Positions 60,831 to 64,000 of a stretch of 64,000 nucleotides of DNA are shown here, in pieces. Numbering within the stretch: the first letter of the stretch is position 1; the number at the start of each line of letters is the position of its first letter. Source of the DNA: Serinicoccus sediminis. Lineage in GTDB: Bacteria > Actinomycetota > Actinomycetes > Actinomycetales > Dermatophilaceae. The translations under genes and the position numbers were made by a program. Under the pieces are notes generated by a model. That model saw only the letters and a list, made by a program, of their open reading frames with translations, searched no databases and was not told the origin of the DNA. The DNA lies in NCBI RefSeq assembly GCF_004153545.1, contig NZ_SDVA01000011.1:1-64000 (forward strand), written 5' to 3'.

Positions 60831-63270
60831 GGTCCGCGACCCAGGCGCCGATGGCGTCCACCCACCGCCGGGACTGACGGGCGTCCGACAGCTCCGCGGC
60901 GGCGGCGTGCGAGGCCCGTTTCCAGGCCGCCACGTCGGAGCCGACCGCGGCCAGCACCGCGGCGCGCACGGCGGCCGCGTCGAACCCCTCGGTCACGAGG
61001 CCCAGACGGTGCTCGCGCACCAGGTCGGCCATGTCGGGGGTGGGGCCGACGACGACGCCGAGCCGGGCCTGGACGAAGTCGAAGATCTTGTTGGGCAGGG
61101 CGTTGGCGTAGTTGAAGTTGACCGGCGGCAGGACGAAGATCCCGATGTCGTAGCCGTTGAGCGTCGGCATGAGCTCGGCGTAGGGCACCGGGTCGTGCAC
61201 CCGGACCACGCCGCCGGACTCCTGGGCCGAGGCCCGGAGCTCGGCCAGGTAGGGAGGGTCGTTCGACGTGAGGTAGAGGTCGAGGGTCACGTCCGCGCCG
61301 GACCGGGCGGCGGCCAGGACCCCCTCCACCATGACGTGGATCGCCCGGCTGCGCAGCCCGGCACCGGTGTGCACCAGCCGCAGCGGCGCGCCGACCGGGC
61401 CGGGGGCGAGCACGGCGTACGGGGTGGCGTTGGTGACCACCTCGACCCGGACGCCGAAGCGGCGGGCGTACTCCTGCGCGATGCGGTCGCTGACCGTCGT
61501 CACCGAGCGCGCCCTCGGCAGCTGGGTGCGGCAGATCCACTCCTGGTAGGGGCCGATGCGCGCCTTCCAGCCCGGGTACTCCTCGCGCCACAGCGGCCAG
61601 AACTCGTGGAGGTCGGCGTGCACGCCGAGCCGCGGTCGCAGCGCGTGCGCCAGCGGCAGGGTGTCGGTGTCGTTGGCCACGACGACGTCGGCCGACCCCG
61701 GCTCGATACGCCGACGCACCCAGCGCGTCGCCGACTGCGCCCAGTATGCGGCGCGGTAGGCGCGGGCGGTGATGAGCCGCCCGTCCAGCGCGTTCGTCGT
61801 CCCGGGAGGCACCTCGACGTGCGCCCTGACCCCGTCCGGCGCCGGCCCGTAGCCGCACGTCACGACCTCGGCCCCGGCCGCGACGAGGTGCCGGACCTGC
61901 TTGAGCACCCGCGCGTCGCCGGTGAGCGGGCTGAAGGCCAGCACCAGCACCCGGAGGCCCTCGAGCGGTCGTCCGCCGGTGGCGTCACCGGCGTGCGGCC
62001 GGGGGTCGGGCGCCGCGGCCCGGACGGCACGACGGAGGGCCGGGACCGCCCGGGACAGCGCCGCCGCGGCGTGCGCCCGGACGGTGGACTCCCGGTCGAG
62101 GTTGGCGAGCGGATCGGAGGTCAGGAGGATGTCGAGGCGGCCGGCCCCGCCGCGGCGCGCGGCGGCCGCCGCCAGGTCGTCGACGTCACGGGCCGCCGCG
62201 ACGTCGCGCACCAGCGCCTCGTCGGCCCGGTGCAGGGCCCGCCCCACGTCGGGCGCCAGGTCGAGACAGCGGCGGACCAGGCCCTGGACGGTGCTCGCCT
62301 CGCCCGGCTCCCACAGCACCGGCGAGGTGCGGCGGCGGACCGCTCCCAGCACGTGGATCCGCAGGACCTTGACCGCCAGTGACCGGCGGACGTCCGCGGG
62401 GAGCGCGACCACCCAGGGCTCGTCGAGCAGGTGGGCCAGCGCGGTGAGCTCCACGGCGACCGGCCGGACCGCCTCGGTGATCCGGTCGGCCCCGTCGGTG
62501 CCGATGACGTACGCAGGCAGGTCCAGCCCGTAGTCGACCCGCAGCCCCGAGGTGCTCAGCCGCAGCGAGAGCAGGACGTCGCCACCGGTGCGCATGCCCG
62601 GGGTCAGCGGACCGGTCCCGTCACCGGGGAGCAGCCCCAGACCCTCGAGCGCCTCCCGTCGCAGGAGCCCGAGCGGCGCCGTGCGGTAGGCCAGCCGGTC
62701 GCGCACGAAGTCGAGCTGGGTGGTGCGCCCCGGCCGGACCCGCGGCGTCGCGACGTGCTCGCCGTCCTGGGTCTCCAGCCGGGCCATGAGCCAGTCGGAG
62801 CCCAGCCGGTCGGCGCGGGACACCCAGCTGCCGAGCGCTCCGGGGGCGAACCAGTCGTCGCTGCCGATGATGCACACGTACCGCCCGGTGGCGGCGGCGA
62901 GCCCCGCGTTGAACGGGCCCGAGGGGCTGCCCATCCCGTCCCGGACCTCGACGAACCGGGTGTGGGCGCCGACCGTGTCGGCGACGTCCTCGTCGAGGCG
63001 GCTGAGGACGGCGCGGCGCACCGCGTCGGCCTCGAGCTCGTGGCACATGACGCTCACCCGCACCCGGTGCCCGCCCGGGACCACGCCGGTCAGGTCCGCG
63101 CCTCGCAGGGCTGACGCGACGGCGCGCTCCACAGGCCGTGCGAGGTCGTGCACCGCCACCACCACGTCGACGTCGACGGCCGGGAGGGCCGCCGGGGAGG
63201 CCGAGACGGACGTGCCCGCCGGGTCGTGGCTCGACGAGGTGGTCGACGTGGCGACGCGGTCCGGGCTCAT
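60823..63270 (-). CDS. bifunctional glycosyltransferase, GT2 then GT4
   Basis: 815 residues from the ATG at 63268-63270. Residues ~30-260 are GT2 (VDVVVAVHDLARPVERAVASAL; GPFNAGLAAATGRYVCIIGSDDWFAPGALGSW with the DD pair). A ~150-residue extension (VLRIHVLGAVRRR...) is shared with the 766-residue enzyme. Residues ~440-815 are GT4-like (RVLVLAFSPLTGDARVLKQV; GVHADLHEFWPLWREEYPGW; IFVLPPVNFNYANALPNKIFDFVQARLGVVVGPTPDMADL). The module order is the reverse of the gene at 56122-58422. It overlaps the ABC gene stop (ATGA). The frame opens further upstream inside the ABC gene, which is not used. Confidence 0.88.
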   Translation of the reverse strand: MSPDRVATSTTSSSHDPAGTSVSASPAALPAVDVDVVVAVHDLARPVERAVASALRGADLTGVVPGGHRVRVSVMCHELEADAVRRAVLSRLDEDVADTVGAHTRFVEVRDGMGSPSGPFNAGLAAATGRYVCIIGSDDWFAPGALGSWVSRADRLGSDWLMARLETQDGEHVATPRVRPGRTTQLDFVRDRLAYRTAPLGLLRREALEGLGLLPGDGTGPLTPGMRTGGDVLLSLRLSTSGLRVDYGLDLPAYVIGTDGADRITEAVRPVAVELTALAHLLDEPWVVALPADVRRSLAVKVLRIHVLGAVRRRTSPVLWEPGEASTVQGLVRRCLDLAPDVGRALHRADEALVRDVAAARDVDDLAAAAARRGGAGRLDILLTSDPLANLDRESTVRAHAAAALSRAVPALRRAVRAAAPDPRPHAGDATGGRPLEGLRVLVLAFSPLTGDARVLKQVRHLVAAGAEVVTCGYGPAPDGVRAHVEVPPGTTNALDGRLITARAYRAAYWAQSATRWVRRRIEPGSADVVVANDTDTLPLAHALRPRLGVHADLHEFWPLWREEYPGWKARIGPYQEWICRTQLPRARSVTTVSDRIAQEYARRFGVRVEVVTNATPYAVLAPGPVGAPLRLVHTGAGLRSRAIHVMVEGVLAAARSGADVTLDLYLTSNDPPYLAELRASAQESGGVVRVHDPVPYAELMPTLNGYDIGIFVLPPVNFNYANALPNKIFDFVQARLGVVVGPTPDMADLVREHRLGLVTEGFDAAAVRAAVLAAVGSDVAAWKRASHAAAAELSDARQSRRWVDAIGAWVADRG

Positions 63271-64000
63271 GCCAGCCCCGACAGCCGCGCCTGGGTGGCG
63301 AACTCCGGATGGGCCGCCACGACCTCGTCGAAGCTGCCCCGGGCCACGATGGTGCCGTCCTTCATGAAGCAGACCTGGTCGCTGTGCCGGACGGTGGAGA
63401 GCCGGTGCGCCACCGCGACCACCGTCACCTGGCCGTGCAGGTCGCGGATGGCCCGGGCGACGGCGTCCTCGGTGGCGGTGTCCAGCGCCGAGGTCGCCTC
63501 GTCGAGGACGAGGACGAGCGGGTCGGCATACAGGGCCCGGGCGATGCCGAGGCGCTGCCGCTGCCCGCCGGAGAGCGCGAGGCCGCGCTCGGCGACCCGG
63601 GTGGCGAGCCCGCCCCGCTCGTTCACCACGTCCATGAGCTGGGCCCGCTCCAGCGCGCGCGTCACCGCCGCCTCGTCGATGTCGTCGCCCCAGGTCAGCG
63701 CGACGTTCTGGGCGATGGTGCCGTCGAAGAGGTTGACCTCCTGCGGCACGTAGCCCACCCGTGCGCGCCACGCCCCGAGCACCTCCGGCAGCGGCCGGCC
63801 GTCGATGCGGATCTCACCCTCGGACGGGGTGAGCAGGCCGAGCAGCACGTCGACCAGCGTCGACTTGCCCGCCCCGGAGGCTCCCACCAGGGCGACCGAG
63901 GACCCGAGGGGCACGTCGAGGTCGACGGCCTGCAGCGCCGGCTCGGCCGACCCGGGGTAGGAGAAGGACACGTCGCGCAGCGACAGCAGCCGGGGCGCGT
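63267..64000 (-). CDS. ABC exporter nucleotide-binding domain, 5' part outside window
   Basis: The frame is open to the right edge; visible residues begin RPRLLSLRDVSFSYPG. Walker A GASGAGKST, Q-loop PQEVNLFDG, signature LSGGQRQRLGIARALY, Walker B LVLVLDEATSALD and H-loop AHRLSTVRHSD are all present. The PQEVNLFDGTIAQNV pattern and position at a C-terminus point to a fused membrane plus ATPase exporter (MsbA/PglK-like), probably flipping the lipid-linked glycan built by the downstream transferases. Only the ATPase domain is in the window. Confidence 0.92.
   Translation of the reverse strand, partial: APRLLSLRDVSFSYPGSAEPALQAVDLDVPLGSSVALVGASGAGKSTLVDVLLGLLTPSEGEIRIDGRPLPEVLGAWRARVGYVPQEVNLFDGTIAQNVALTWGDDIDEAAVTRALERAQLMDVVNERGGLATRVAERGLALSGGQRQRLGIARALYADPLVLVLDEATSALDTATEDAVARAIRDLHGQVTVVAVAHRLSTVRHSDQVCFMKDGTIVARGSFDEVVAAHPEFATQARLSGLA

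Noticed and set aside
60823-63771. 982-codon version of the GT2-GT4 gene
   Set aside because: The extra N-terminal residues overlap the ABC transporter gene in another frame; the ATG at 63268-63270 overlaps the ABC stop as ATGA and begins the protein properly.

Overview
The window looks like a high-GC actinobacterial chromosome, most likely an Intrasporangiaceae/Ornithinimicrobiaceae-type member of the Micrococcales. The evidence is the very GC-rich third codon positions, frequent GTG starts, the actinobacterial coproporphyrin haem branch (HemE, CgoX, HemQ/ChdC), a DUF3000 protein, LigC/LigD-type ligase and polymerase proteins, and a B12-riboswitch-controlled class I ribonucleotide reductase. 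The exact genus is inference.

Bases 1 to about 20,160 are an accessory island. Base composition is visibly less GC-rich, insertion sequences are present, and an octamer that recurs through the rest of the window (GGTATGCC) is absent. The island ends against the 3' side of a tRNA-Gly/Cys/Val cluster. From left to right it carries a SIR2-domain gene, a DUF6308 plus GIY-YIG nuclease-like fusion, a DUF429 plus RusA-like resolvase fusion, a small zinc-finger ORF, and a frameshifted IS3 element. Next comes an eight-gene leftward operon (14.64 to 6.91 kb): a membrane protein, a lidless Hsp70, a J-domain/TPR membrane protein, GrpE, an FtsK/EccC-like ATPase, a coiled-coil tail-anchored protein, an ESAT-6-sized helical protein and a further small helical protein. 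A degenerate response regulator and a DUF2752 membrane protein diverge from this operon. IS relics, a membrane/zinc-ribbon gene pair and an Abi-type gene complete the island. The chaperone/FtsK operon and the nuclease-fusion trio are the best candidates for undescribed systems, probably secretion/envelope and anti-phage functions respectively.

From 20.17 kb on the DNA is ordinary core chromosome. It holds tRNA-Val, -Cys and -Gly with a promoter and terminator; a YihY membrane protein; GlgX; PPK2; a RibD-C reductase; a hydrolase; LigC; ManA; LigD polymerase; MsrB; the haem genes; RNase D with DUF3000; an XRE-MurA fusion with a palindromic operator; a spermidine-synthase-like protein; a HAD phosphatase; a GDPD; and an enteric-type sulfite-assimilation operon cysI-cysH-cysJ. 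These are followed by NAD synthetase, then nrdAB under two NrdR boxes and a cobalamin riboswitch, with a class Ic-like R2.

From 51.4 kb to the right edge lies a surface-polysaccharide region. It contains a DUF6541 membrane protein, a nucleotide-sugar dehydrogenase, WecB epimerase, three glycosyltransferase genes that reuse the same GT2 and GT4 modules in swapped order, and the C-terminal part of an ABC exporter. Three families of intergenic repeats (32 bp, 22 bp and a hairpin repeat) sit between core genes.
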